A DNA stretch of 64,000 nt from Nitrososphaerota archaeon. Lineage in GTDB: Archaea > Thermoproteota > Nitrososphaeria > Nitrososphaerales > UBA183. The notes beneath the pieces are model-generated. The model was not told the DNA's origin. It saw nothing but the letters and a program-made list of their open reading frames with translations, and did not search any database. The stretch is taken from NCBI GenBank assembly GCA_029784825.1, contig JAFMAU010000008.1, positions 13,475 through 77,474 of the forward strand. The letters are read 5' to 3'. This document shows, one piece after another, positions 17,051 through 25,305 of this stretch (its first letter is position 1; each line of letters starts with the position of its first letter). The translations under genes and the position numbers were made by a program.

Positions 17051-18685
17051 TTGGCGATTCTCGCTAGCCTGCCTGAGACGGTATCCTCGCTCGCGTACCT
17101 GGGCATTTTGCTCATCGCCGCCAAGCTCGGCGAGGAAGCTTTCCGGAAGGTAGGCCTCATCCCCTTCGTCGGGGCCATACTGGTCGGCACGCTGCTCGGC
17201 CCCGGGGTCTTCAACGTAGTCGATGTGCTGCCGACGATCACACTATTCGTATCAATCGGAATCGACTTTCTCCTGTTCGTAAGCGGAGCCGAAGAGTTCG
17301 AGGCCGGGCGGCTCCGGGGGGTCCTCGCCAGGAAGACCTCTCTGCTGGTCGCCCTGGCACAGTTTCTGGTCCGATTCCTCGCAATCACCACGATATCCTA
17401 CTTCCTATTCGGCCAGGTGACCGAGGCCCTCGTCATAGGCATCGTGGCCGGGATGAGCAGCGCAGGGCCGCTGTCAAGACTCCTCACCGACACAGGCCTA
17501 TCCAGGACTGACGAAGGGACTGCGATATTCTCCCAGGTGCTCGTCATAGAGGTCTCCGCCGTCGTCCTCTACTCATTCGTCTTCGATTTGGCGGGAAAGG
17601 CCATCACCCTCCTGTCCGTCGCCACAACCGCAGGCGAACTCGCAGCGGCCATTCTCGGAATAGTGGTCTTCGGCAGGTATGTCATGGTCCCCCTTCTGGA
17701 GAAGGTCGAAGTCCATCTGAAGAGCCGCGAAGCCGTCTTCGCGATAATCATCTCGATCCTACTTTTGGCAGGCTTCATCGGCCAAATCACCGGCTTCAAC
17801 GCGGCAATCGTGGCCCTTTTCCTAGGGCTGCTGATGCAGAGATTCCTCGCTGGCAGGCCGGTCTTGATGGAAAAGCTCCGGGCGTTCACCTACGGGTTCT
17901 TCGAGCCAATGTTCTTCGCCGGGCTCGGACTCTACTTCGTACAGGTCACTCCCTCCCTCATCGTCGCAGGGATGGCCATCTTTGGTGTGGCTCTCGCGTC
18001 CGATGCGGCGGTCGGAGCTGCTTCAGCGGGTTTCTTCCAGGTCGACCGATGGCGGAACGCCTTCGGGACGTGCGTGAATGGAGGAGTCGATGCGGCCCTC
18101 CTCGTCTCGGCGTTCACAGCCGGAACGGCACTGATAGGCGGCTTCGTATACTCGGCGACCGCGATGGGGATCGCTCTCCTTTCCCTGACCGCCCCCCTCC
18201 TATTCAGGCGCCGCGCTGAACTCGTCACAATCGACCACGAGGCTGGCACCCAGAGGAAGGTGGTCAAGCAGCACCTTCAGTCGATGACTGCGGCAGAAAT
18301 CTGCAAGACCCTGCCGTCGGTGGTGGTCCGCGACGACGAGCCGGTGAAGGACGCATTCAAGACTCTCCTTGAATTCGACGCGCGCGCGGCCATAGTACTC
18401 AGGGCGGGAAGGCCGATCGCGACCCTGCTGATCCGCGACGTTACAAGCCTGACACGGAGGGAGATGGCCGGTATGAAAGTCTCTGATGCTCCGCTGGCTG
18501 AGGCGGTGAAGGTGAGGGAAAGCGAACCTGGTCTGGACCTCACGACCCTATTCAGGGAGACAAACGTTCCCATAGTCGCCGTCGTCAACGAGAAGGGAGA
18601 GATGCTGGGGACGATCTTGGAAAGAGAAATCCTGAGGAGGTTGGCCGAGTCACTGGAAGACTGGGACGGCGGAGGCGCGGCTTGA
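17051..18685 (+). CDS. CPA2-type cation/proton antiporter with C-terminal CBS pair
   Basis: 544 residues. The first ~380 form a 12-13 helix Kef/NhaP-like CPA2 antiporter: VGAILVGTLLGPGVF in helix 3, a GIDFLLFVSGAEEFE segment and GITGFNAA-type helices, plus a conserved Asp-rich GVALASDAAVGAASAG. Residues ~405-535 form two CBS motifs (VRDDEPVKDAFKTLLEFDAR; NVPIVAVVNEKGEMLGTIL), which in other transporters bind adenine nucleotides and gate activity. It should exchange Na+ or K+ for H+ across the cytoplasmic membrane. The start is TTG 17051 (MAILASLPE). CBS domains instead of the usual RCK/TrkA-N domain suggest control by adenylate charge, not NAD. Confidence 0.85.
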   Translation: MAILASLPETVSSLAYLGILLIAAKLGEEAFRKVGLIPFVGAILVGTLLGPGVFNVVDVLPTITLFVSIGIDFLLFVSGAEEFEAGRLRGVLARKTSLLVALAQFLVRFLAITTISYFLFGQVTEALVIGIVAGMSSAGPLSRLLTDTGLSRTDEGTAIFSQVLVIEVSAVVLYSFVFDLAGKAITLLSVATTAGELAAAILGIVVFGRYVMVPLLEKVEVHLKSREAVFAIIISILLLAGFIGQITGFNAAIVALFLGLLMQRFLAGRPVLMEKLRAFTYGFFEPMFFAGLGLYFVQVTPSLIVAGMAIFGVALASDAAVGAASAGFFQVDRWRNAFGTCVNGGVDAALLVSAFTAGTALIGGFVYSATAMGIALLSLTAPLLFRRRAELVTIDHEAGTQRKVVKQHLQSMTAAEICKTLPSVVVRDDEPVKDAFKTLLEFDARAAIVLRAGRPIATLLIRDVTSLTRREMAGMKVSDAPLAEAVKVRESEPGLDLTTLFRETNVPIVAVVNEKGEMLGTILEREILRRLAESLEDWDGGGAA

Positions 18686-18714
18686 CATCGGTCGCAAAAG
18701 CGGTCTCATAAGGC

Positions 18715-19458
18715 TCAATAGTTCATCGTCCTCCTGTAAAGGAGGAAACCGACCGCCATAAGCGCGCACGAGAGCGCGGTCAGGGGGACGAAGAGGGCGA
18801 AGTTGACCGTGCCCGTCTGCAGCGCCCTGAACGACTGCACCGCCCATGTCATCGGGTTGAACGAGGAGACTGCCGCCACCGCGGGTGGAAGGATGCTCGA
18901 GGGATAGAACTGGGTGCTGAAGAAGGACAGGTAGACCTGGACCGTGCTCCTCACCGTGGCGAAGAGCTCCAGGCTGTTGGCCAGGGAGGCAGCGGCGACG
19001 GAGAGTCCGGCGACGGCGCCCGAGTACACGAACATGATCAGGAGCCCGACAAGGAAGAGGTCGAACGACAGGCCGTAAAGCAGCCCGATGACGATCGTCC
19101 CCGGTAGGACCGTGACCACAGTCCTGAGCATCCCGGAAAAGAGCCTCGACACCGCGAACGTGTTCTTCCCGACCGGAAGGGTCAGCAGGTACTGCTGCGT
19201 GTCCTGGATTATCCTCTCCCTCCAGACGTCCCTCCCGGACTGGAAGGCGGCGACGGTGGCGGTGATGAGATTCGCTCCGGGCGCGATGTAAAGGAAGTAG
19301 CTGAACCCGAGGTTCCTGATCATGGCCCCCAGGCTCAGCCCTGAAACCCCGAGGTCGATCATGAAGTTCACGAACATGATCACGAGCATGTACTTGTCGG
19401 CGAAGAAGATCCGGAAGTCACGCTCGACGACGGTGGTGGCCTTACTCGAACTTCCCAC
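18715..19458 (-). CDS. ABC-2 type transporter permease (second permease of operon)
   Basis: 247 residues with six membrane helices of the ABC-2 type. The cytoplasmic coupling segment reads SGRDVWRERIIQDTQQYLLTLP, and the helix 5 region has FNPMTWAVQSFRAL, the signature of drug/polysaccharide exporter permeases (DrrB/NodJ type). It starts inside the 3' end of the upstream permease (17-bp overlap), so translation is coupled. It should form a heterodimeric membrane channel with the product at 19442-20215, driven by the ATPase at 20212-21138. Confidence 0.88.
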   Translation of the reverse strand: MGSSSKATTVVERDFRIFFADKYMLVIMFVNFMIDLGVSGLSLGAMIRNLGFSYFLYIAPGANLITATVAAFQSGRDVWRERIIQDTQQYLLTLPVGKNTFAVSRLFSGMLRTVVTVLPGTIVIGLLYGLSFDLFLVGLLIMFVYSGAVAGLSVAAASLANSLELFATVRSTVQVYLSFFSTQFYPSSILPPAVAAVSSFNPMTWAVQSFRALQTGTVNFALFVPLTALSCALMAVGFLLYRRTMNY

Positions 19459-20215
19459 CCTCTATCTTCCTGAAGAGGAAGGCGCTCCCAAGCCCGAAGA
19501 AGACGCCCACGAACAGCAGGAGTACGACGACCTCGTAGGTCCCGGCAGAATATCCCTGGAGGAAAATCGCCCTGACTATGTCCGAAGCCGAAGTCACCGG
19601 GGAGTAGGTGGCCACGGGCTGCAGGGCCTTCGGCATGTACGCCAGGGGGTAGATCGCGGCGCTGACCCTCACAGTGGCCAGTTCGGCGAGCGCGATCATG
19701 ATGTCGAACCTGTTGGCGTTCCTGATCAGCATCGCGAGCGTGATGGAGAGCCCAGAAATCCCCGTGGCCAGGACGAAGATCACCAGGAGGGAGCCGACGA
19801 CCCCTGCAGCGGAGAAATAGCCGTCGAGGTACGCCACCAGGATCATCATCGGGGTGACGTAGATCAGCCCCCGCACGGCCCCGCCGAGGGCCCTCCCGAT
19901 CACGAAGAGGGAATGACCGAACGGGAGGCTCAGAAGGTAATCGAGGAGCCCCATCTCCTCTTCCTCGAAGAGGTCTTCGCCGATGATGAACGCAATGGAC
20001 GTGATGGTCGAGACTACGGCGCCGACAGAGTAGAAGTCGAAGTAGTCGAAGCCGAGTGACGTCGCAAGCTTGGTTACGAGGACAGCGAAGACGAAGAGTT
20101 GTATCAGGAAGAACGCCGTCCTGTTGATGAGGATCCAAGGGGACTTCAGAAGCGTCCTCAGGTCCCTCTCGATCAGCACCCATATGACGAAGAGGGGGGA
20201 TGGCTTTGCGCTCAC
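19442..20215 (-). CDS. ABC-2 type transporter permease (first permease of operon)
   Basis: 257 residues with six membrane helices. The coupling region LFEEEEMGLLDYLLSLP parallels the QDTQQYLLTLP region of the second permease, and YSPVTSASDIVRAIFLQG corresponds to its FNPMTW segment, so the two permeases are diverged paralogues. The start is GTG 20215, overlapping the TGA of the ATPase gene by 4 nt (GTGA). This is a strict three-gene exporter operon; the substrate is unknown. Confidence 0.88.
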   Translation of the reverse strand: MSAKPSPLFVIWVLIERDLRTLLKSPWILINRTAFFLIQLFVFAVLVTKLATSLGFDYFDFYSVGAVVSTITSIAFIIGEDLFEEEEMGLLDYLLSLPFGHSLFVIGRALGGAVRGLIYVTPMMILVAYLDGYFSAAGVVGSLLVIFVLATGISGLSITLAMLIRNANRFDIMIALAELATVRVSAAIYPLAYMPKALQPVATYSPVTSASDIVRAIFLQGYSAGTYEVVVLLLFVGVFFGLGSAFLFRKIEGGKFE

Positions 20216-21138
20216 GCCAGCCTCATTCCGGTGTAAAAGAGAAAGACGTCCTCTAGCGAGGGCTCCTTCAGGTTCACGCTCAGCACCTTCCCTCCCTTGG
20301 CCGTGACCACATTGATCATGTGAGGGAGGAGGCCCCTCCCATTCGTCAGCACTATCTTCAGCACGTCGCCTTCGAACCGGGCCTCCCTGACCTCCTCGGC
20401 CTTCGAGACCTCAGTCGCCAGCTCAGGGACAGGCACCTCCAGCTTCAGCTCGATCACGTCCCTCCCCTTGAGGCTCCCCTTCAGACTGTCCGGCTCGCCG
20501 ACCTGCACCATCTCTCCCTTGCTCATAATCCCCACCCTGTCGGACATCCTGTCTGCCTCGTCCATCATGTTGGTGGCGAGGACCACGGTGGATCCCTCCT
20601 CCCTGAGCTCGTCGATCATATCCCAGACCATGAGCCTCGAAGGCACATCTAGGTAGGCGGTCGGCTCGTCGAAGACCGCGACCCTCGGCCTCTGGACGAA
20701 CACCTTCGCGTTCTCTATCTTCTTCTTCGTCCCTCCGCTCAGCATCCATGTCCTCTTCTTCGCCTCCGCGGTCAGCCCGAACTTCGCCAGCACGTCGTCT
20801 ATCCTCTTCTCCCTGATCCCCTTCTCCACCCCGGTCACCTTCGCGTGCCACTCCAGGATCTCCCTCGCCGAGAGTATCCTGTCATACTTCGGGTCTTGGA
20901 AGCTTATCCCGATGAGCGACTTCACCTTGTCAGGCTCCGCTGTCGCGCTGTGGCCGTCGACGAAGACCTCCCCCTTCGTCGGGTTGTACACAGTGGCCAT
21001 GGTCATTATCAGGGTGGTCTTCCCCGCACCGTTTGGACCAAGGAGCCCGAAGATCTCCTTGTCCCTGATCTCGCACGTGACTCCCTTCACGGCGTCGACG
21101 TTCTTGAAACTCTTCGCTACGTCCCTGAACTGAATCAT
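20212..21138 (-). CDS. ABC transporter ATP-binding protein
   Basis: 308 residues with Walker A GPNGAGKTT (about 34-42), the Q-loop in ISFQDPKYD, a signature LSGGTKKKIENAK (family LSGGQ, here with Thr-Lys) and Walker B VAVFDEPTAYLD followed by the H-loop region. The C-terminal ~80 residues form the extension common to DrrA/NatA-type ATPases. It powers the two permeases encoded immediately downstream. The gene lies 40 nt after the M32 carboxypeptidase stop on the same strand, so it may share that transcript. Confidence 0.92.
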   Translation of the reverse strand: MIQFRDVAKSFKNVDAVKGVTCEIRDKEIFGLLGPNGAGKTTLIMTMATVYNPTKGEVFVDGHSATAEPDKVKSLIGISFQDPKYDRILSAREILEWHAKVTGVEKGIREKRIDDVLAKFGLTAEAKKRTWMLSGGTKKKIENAKVFVQRPRVAVFDEPTAYLDVPSRLMVWDMIDELREEGSTVVLATNMMDEADRMSDRVGIMSKGEMVQVGEPDSLKGSLKGRDVIELKLEVPVPELATEVSKAEEVREARFEGDVLKIVLTNGRGLLPHMINVVTAKGGKVLSVNLKEPSLEDVFLFYTGMRLA

Positions 21139-21178
21139 CTCAAACTTCGGCCGGCCGGGTCGGGGCGCACCAGTGCTC

Positions 21179-22687
21179 CTATTCTAAGAACTTCTGGTTG
21201 AAGTATGCCAGAAGCCGGTCTGGGTTGTAGGCCTCCCCGAACACCTTCTCCTGGAGCGCCTTCGGGGCGTAAATCGCCCCATACCTGTGAATGTTCGTCC
21301 CAAGCCATTCCTTCAGCTGCCCGACGTCCCCCTTCTGGAGCGCCCCCCGGATGACTTCGCCATCCTTCATTTTGTGCCAGATCATGGCCGAGACTACGTT
21401 CCCGAGGGTGTAGGTGGCGAAGTATCCGAATGAGCCGTTGCTCCAGTGGACGTCCTGCAGGGCCCCTTCGGCGTCGTTCTTCGGCCTCATGCCAAAGAAC
21501 TCATCGAATGTGTCGTTCCAGAGCGCGGGGATCTCAGACACCTTGACCTCCCCGGCGATGACCTTCTTCTCGACCTCGTACCTCAGGGCCGTGTGGAAGT
21601 TGTACGTCAGTTCGTCGGCGTCGACCCTGATGAAACTCTTCCTCACCGTGTTGAAGTAGCGGTACAGGCTCTCCTCGTCGTACCCCTTGACGAACGGAAG
21701 GTTCTTCCTGAGGAGAGGGTCCACCAGATTCACGAATTCCCTGCTCCTTCCGACTATGTTCTCCCAGAACCTGGACTGCGACTCGTGTATGCCGTACGAC
21801 GCCCCGTCGCCGACCGGGGTGTAGGCCAGCCTCTCTCCCGTGCCAAGTCCGTAGATCGCATGGCCGCTTTCATGGATCGTGGAGTACATGGTGGCCTTGA
21901 AGTTGACTCCTTCATACCTCGTCGTGATTCTCACGTCGTCGGTGGCGATCTGTATGGTGAACGGATGGGTCGATACGTCCATCCTGAACCTCTCCTCGGG
22001 CATCTTCAGCATCTCGACCAATCCCTGGTTGACTGCCTCCATCGAGGCCGTGTCATACTTCACAGACTCGAGCGGATGCTTCGGGGGGAACACTCCGGCA
22101 GCCGCCACCTTCGCAATCAGCTTCTTCGTCTGGGGGATCAGTTCCGCGTAGACGGCGTCCGCGTCGCGGACGGTGAACCCTTCCTCGTACATGTCCAGAA
22201 GTGCGTTGTACGGGTGCTTCTCGTACCCGAGCTTGTCCGCCACCTTCCTCTCGAGCCCCACGATCTTCTCCAGATGGGGCCGGAACAGCTTGAAGTCAGA
22301 CTTCTTGCGTGCGGTCCTCCACACGACCGTGGCCTCGGTCGTGACCCTCTGGAGCTCTTCAACCAGCGCCGGCGGGACTTTGAGGTAGTAGTCCAACGAC
22401 CTCCTGAGGACCCTTACAACTCCCCTCTCCATCTCGTCCAGGTCCCTTGCCTTCTCCGCCTTCTTCACAAGGCCGTCCAGGTCTATGGTCGCCCTCTGGG
22501 ACATCACCGCAAGCTGCCCCAGTGCAATCCCCCTCGGCTTCGCGCCGCTCTGCGGCATATGGGTCTCGGTGTCCCAGCTCAGCACGGCGCTCGAATGCCC
22601 GAGCGCCCAGACCTGAGTATAGCGCTTCAGTATCTCGCCGACCACGGGATTCCGCGCCAAATTCGAACGGCATCGCTCCTCCGACAT
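21179..22687 (-). CDS. M32 family metallocarboxypeptidase (Taq/Pfu type)
   Basis: 502 residues, the normal length for thermostable carboxypeptidase 1. The zinc site is IHESGHAIYGLG (HExxH), with the third ligand Glu and the family motif GIHESQSRFWENIVGRS downstream, and the C-terminal FGYFATYTLGNVVSAM signature. The N-terminal WDTETHMPQSGAKPRG segment is also typical. It removes C-terminal residues from peptides in the cytoplasm using Zn2+. The start is ATG 22687. Confidence 0.95.
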   Translation of the reverse strand: MSEERCRSNLARNPVVGEILKRYTQVWALGHSSAVLSWDTETHMPQSGAKPRGIALGQLAVMSQRATIDLDGLVKKAEKARDLDEMERGVVRVLRRSLDYYLKVPPALVEELQRVTTEATVVWRTARKKSDFKLFRPHLEKIVGLERKVADKLGYEKHPYNALLDMYEEGFTVRDADAVYAELIPQTKKLIAKVAAAGVFPPKHPLESVKYDTASMEAVNQGLVEMLKMPEERFRMDVSTHPFTIQIATDDVRITTRYEGVNFKATMYSTIHESGHAIYGLGTGERLAYTPVGDGASYGIHESQSRFWENIVGRSREFVNLVDPLLRKNLPFVKGYDEESLYRYFNTVRKSFIRVDADELTYNFHTALRYEVEKKVIAGEVKVSEIPALWNDTFDEFFGMRPKNDAEGALQDVHWSNGSFGYFATYTLGNVVSAMIWHKMKDGEVIRGALQKGDVGQLKEWLGTNIHRYGAIYAPKALQEKVFGEAYNPDRLLAYFNQKFLE

Positions 22688-22752
22688 CGTTTTTCAGCTT
22701 TACCACCATCTGGGAAAAGGTTCTAGTCTTGGCGCCATACCCGACCGGTCGA

Positions 22753-23298
22753 ATGGAAACCACAGACCGGGAGACCTGGGAGCGGGGGCTGACCAGGTTC
22801 AGGAAGGAGAAGGACGAGTTCCTCAGGGCGAGCGCGGCCTCCCCCATCCCGCACAGCGAGCGAGGGGACTTCTCGGGGCTCAGGTATTTCGACCCGGACC
22901 CGTCCCTCCGCATCGAGACGAGGCTCCTGAGGTACTCCAACCCAACTTCGCTGATGATGGCGACGAGCAAGGGGTCCCGGCAGCTCTTCAACCGGGTGGG
23001 CTACTTCGAAGTCACATTGGAAGGCAGGGCCGTAAGGCTACATGCGTACCAGTCTGCAGAGAGGGATGACCCGAGCCTCTTCGTCCCGTTCCGGGACGGC
23101 ACCTCCGGGAAGGAAAGCTACGGCGCCGCGCGCTACCTCGACCTTAAGGTGGAGCACGACGACAACTACGCTGTAGACTTCAACTACGCCTACAACCCAT
23201 ACTGTGCCTACTCCGAGGACTACGTCTGCCCCCTGCCGCCACAGGAGAACTGGCTGCCAGTGCCCGTCAAGGCGGGAGAGAAGAAGTATCACGACTAG
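22753..23298 (+). CDS. DUF1684 protein
   Basis: 181 residues from ATG 22753. Diagnostic segments in order are SGLRYFDPDPSLRIETRL, LFVPFRDGTSGKESYGAARY, VDFNYAYNPYCAYSEDY and LPPQENWLPVPVKAGEKKYH. DUF1684 proteins are one-domain beta-rich proteins of unknown activity; the invariant Arg-Asp, Gly-Lys-Glu-Ser-Tyr and NPYCAYS residues suggest an enzyme active site. It is divergent from the M32 gene and 73 nt upstream of proC. Confidence 0.9.
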   Translation: METTDRETWERGLTRFRKEKDEFLRASAASPIPHSERGDFSGLRYFDPDPSLRIETRLLRYSNPTSLMMATSKGSRQLFNRVGYFEVTLEGRAVRLHAYQSAERDDPSLFVPFRDGTSGKESYGAARYLDLKVEHDDNYAVDFNYAYNPYCAYSEDYVCPLPPQENWLPVPVKAGEKKYHD

Positions 23299-23371
23299 CC
23301 CTCGGGCCCCAAGAATCGAGAAGAGCGGACCCCGGAAATCTCTAAACGCCACGCCGAGCACGGCTGAAGGG

Positions 23372-24175
23372 ATGATCATCGCAGTCCTCGGCGCAGGCAA
23401 GATCGGTGAGGCCGTAGCGCGGGCTGTGGCCAAGTCCCAGAAGGTCTCGCAGGTCCTCGTCACAAAGAGGGACACAACCTCACTAAGACGTCCCCTTCCC
23501 AAGAAGTTGCAGGCCTCCTCCGACAACGCAGCCTCCGCCAGGAAGGCGGACGTGGTCATCGTGGCGGTAAAGGCGGCTGATGCTAAGCGCGTCCTCGACG
23601 AAATCTCCGCGCAGACCCACGGGAAGCTGGTGATTTCATTCATGGCAGCAGTCTCCATCGCGAGGCTGGAGAGGCACCTTCCTGGGGCGAAGGTCGTGAG
23701 AGCGATGACGAACATGGCGGCGATGGTAGGGGAGGCTGCAACAGCCTACTCCGCAGGCAAGGGGCTTGCGCAGTCCGACCTGGAGACGGCGAAGTTCGTG
23801 CTCGAGAGGCTGGGCGAAGCCGTCGAGCTCCCAGAGTCCCAACTCGACGCGGTCACGGCTCTCAGCGGGAGCGGGCCTGCTTACATCGCCATTCTCATCG
23901 ACGCGCTTGTGACAGCGGGGCTGAAGGTTGGGCTCCCGAGGGACACGGCCTTCAGGCTGGCGACCCAGACGCTGGTGGGGACCTCAAAGCTCCTCCGCGA
24001 GACCGGGATGAGCATCACCGAGCTGAGGGACGCGGTGACAACCCCGGCCGGGACTACAATCGCGGGCATCTACGAACTCGAGAAGGGCTCCTTCAGGACC
24101 AGCGTGATCAACGCGGTGGAGGCAGCGACCCAAGCCGCCGAGCGTGTCGCCAAGAAGTTCGAAGCAGAGCACTAG
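23372..24175 (+). CDS. proC: Pyrroline-5-carboxylate reductase
   Basis: 267 residues. The Rossmann motif is MIIAVLGAGKIGEAVARAV, and the C-terminal dimerisation domain has the ProC signature TALSGSGPAYIAIL and RDAVTTPAGTTIAGI. The enzyme reduces 1-pyrroline-5-carboxylate to L-proline with NAD(P)H, the last step of proline synthesis, in the cytoplasm. The start is ATG 23372, about 28 nt after a CTCTAAAC box. No proA or proB lies nearby, so the precursor must come from elsewhere, for example ornithine. Confidence 0.95.
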   Translation: MIIAVLGAGKIGEAVARAVAKSQKVSQVLVTKRDTTSLRRPLPKKLQASSDNAASARKADVVIVAVKAADAKRVLDEISAQTHGKLVISFMAAVSIARLERHLPGAKVVRAMTNMAAMVGEAATAYSAGKGLAQSDLETAKFVLERLGEAVELPESQLDAVTALSGSGPAYIAILIDALVTAGLKVGLPRDTAFRLATQTLVGTSKLLRETGMSITELRDAVTTPAGTTIAGIYELEKGSFRTSVINAVEAATQAAERVAKKFEAEH

Positions 24176-24204
24176 GCCCGCCTTCGTTTCGACTACCTCC
24201 AGCC

Positions 24205-25137
24205 TCAGTAGATCATCGCGTCGCTTGCCTCGAGCGCAGCGCCCGCAGACAGGAACCTTGGCGCGGCGATGCCCCTCTCCTCCGCCGTGAGCAGAATCGA
24301 CAGCTGTACTGCGAAGACTGCATGGAACACCTTCTCCAGAGGGGATCGCCCCCAGCTCCGGACCACACCGCAATCGTATCCGCCTTTTCTCAGGGCTCTG
24401 CTCAGCCTTCCCGACAGGCCGGACGGATCGAAGCAGGCGAAACCGTTGACCACATCAGAACCCCCTAGCGAGAAGAGCTCGAGATGGCCGAACTCTTCGA
24501 GGAGCTCGGCGTGAGCCTTCGCCCCGAGGATTTCATAGGTCTTCGCGGCGGCGTATAGGGCAGCCGAGTACCCCAGAGAATTGCCAAGATGGTAAGTCGT
24601 GCCACCTCTTGCCGGTGAGATGCGCACCCTGTCCTTCCGGGCCTCCCGGAGAGCAGCGGCGAAATCACAACGAGTGTCAACCCCGGCAAGCATCATGACC
24701 GCGAGAAGCGACAGGCTGAAGGACAAGATCCCCGGAGCCCTCGGTCGGTACGAAATCGGGAGCTCGACCACCCGATCGGTGAGCCCGGCGAGGGGGCTGC
24801 CGGTGACGGCCGTCAAAGCAACCGTCCTCTTCGCGTGGTCCCGCACCTTCTTCGCCGCCAAGAGATTGGACGCGGTCCTCCCGGAGACCGATACGAAATA
24901 CACGTCAGCGCCATCGGCGAATTCGGGACTGCTTGCGAGCGCGTATGGGTCCATCGCCAGGCAGCCGCCCCTCGAGGCGAAGAACCCCGCCAGTGCTGCG
25001 GCATAGGAGTCGCCCGCCCCCACGAAGATGGAGCCAACCCGCGCCCTCAGACGTCCAGCCGAGAACGTCTGGAGGACCCTTGGCTGCTCTCCCACCTCGT
25101 CCAAGAGCGCGTGAATCGGTCCTTCGGCCACCTTCAC
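24205..25137 (-). CDS. SIS-domain sugar isomerase-like protein
   Basis: About 310 residues from GTG 25137. Two SIS-type halves are visible: GSIFVGAGDSYAAALAGFFAS and VYFVSVSGRTASNLLAAKKV in the first, and an AKAHAELLEEFGHLELFSLG segment plus SPLEKVFHAVFAVQLSIL in the second. This resembles the isomerase half of glucosamine-6-phosphate synthase and archaeal phosphoglucose/phosphomannose isomerases, without the glutaminase domain. It probably binds a phosphosugar in the cytoplasm. A GTTATTAGG box lies about 20-27 nt upstream of 25137, favouring this start (or GTG 25131) over a longer in-frame start at 25248. Confidence 0.75.
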   Translation of the reverse strand: MKVAEGPIHALLDEVGEQPRVLQTFSAGRLRARVGSIFVGAGDSYAAALAGFFASRGGCLAMDPYALASSPEFADGADVYFVSVSGRTASNLLAAKKVRDHAKRTVALTAVTGSPLAGLTDRVVELPISYRPRAPGILSFSLSLLAVMMLAGVDTRCDFAAALREARKDRVRISPARGGTTYHLGNSLGYSAALYAAAKTYEILGAKAHAELLEEFGHLELFSLGGSDVVNGFACFDPSGLSGRLSRALRKGGYDCGVVRSWGRSPLEKVFHAVFAVQLSILLTAEERGIAAPRFLSAGAALEASDAMIY

Positions 25138-25305
25138 GAGCGGGGGGTGGCGCCTAATAACGGCAGGGGTCCTGCGCCCGAGCCCAGCCGGCAAAGAAAG
25201 ACGGCGGGTGAACCCAAGTGTCTCGCTGATGAGATGCCGTAGAAGCAATCCTGATGCTTCGGTCTCTTGAAAAACGGAGGGTGACCCGCGGAGGTCCGCG
25301 GATCA

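Noticed and set aside
21446..22726. Plus-strand frame of 426 codons
   Set aside because: Antisense shadow of the M32 carboxypeptidase, which has an intact HExxH site.
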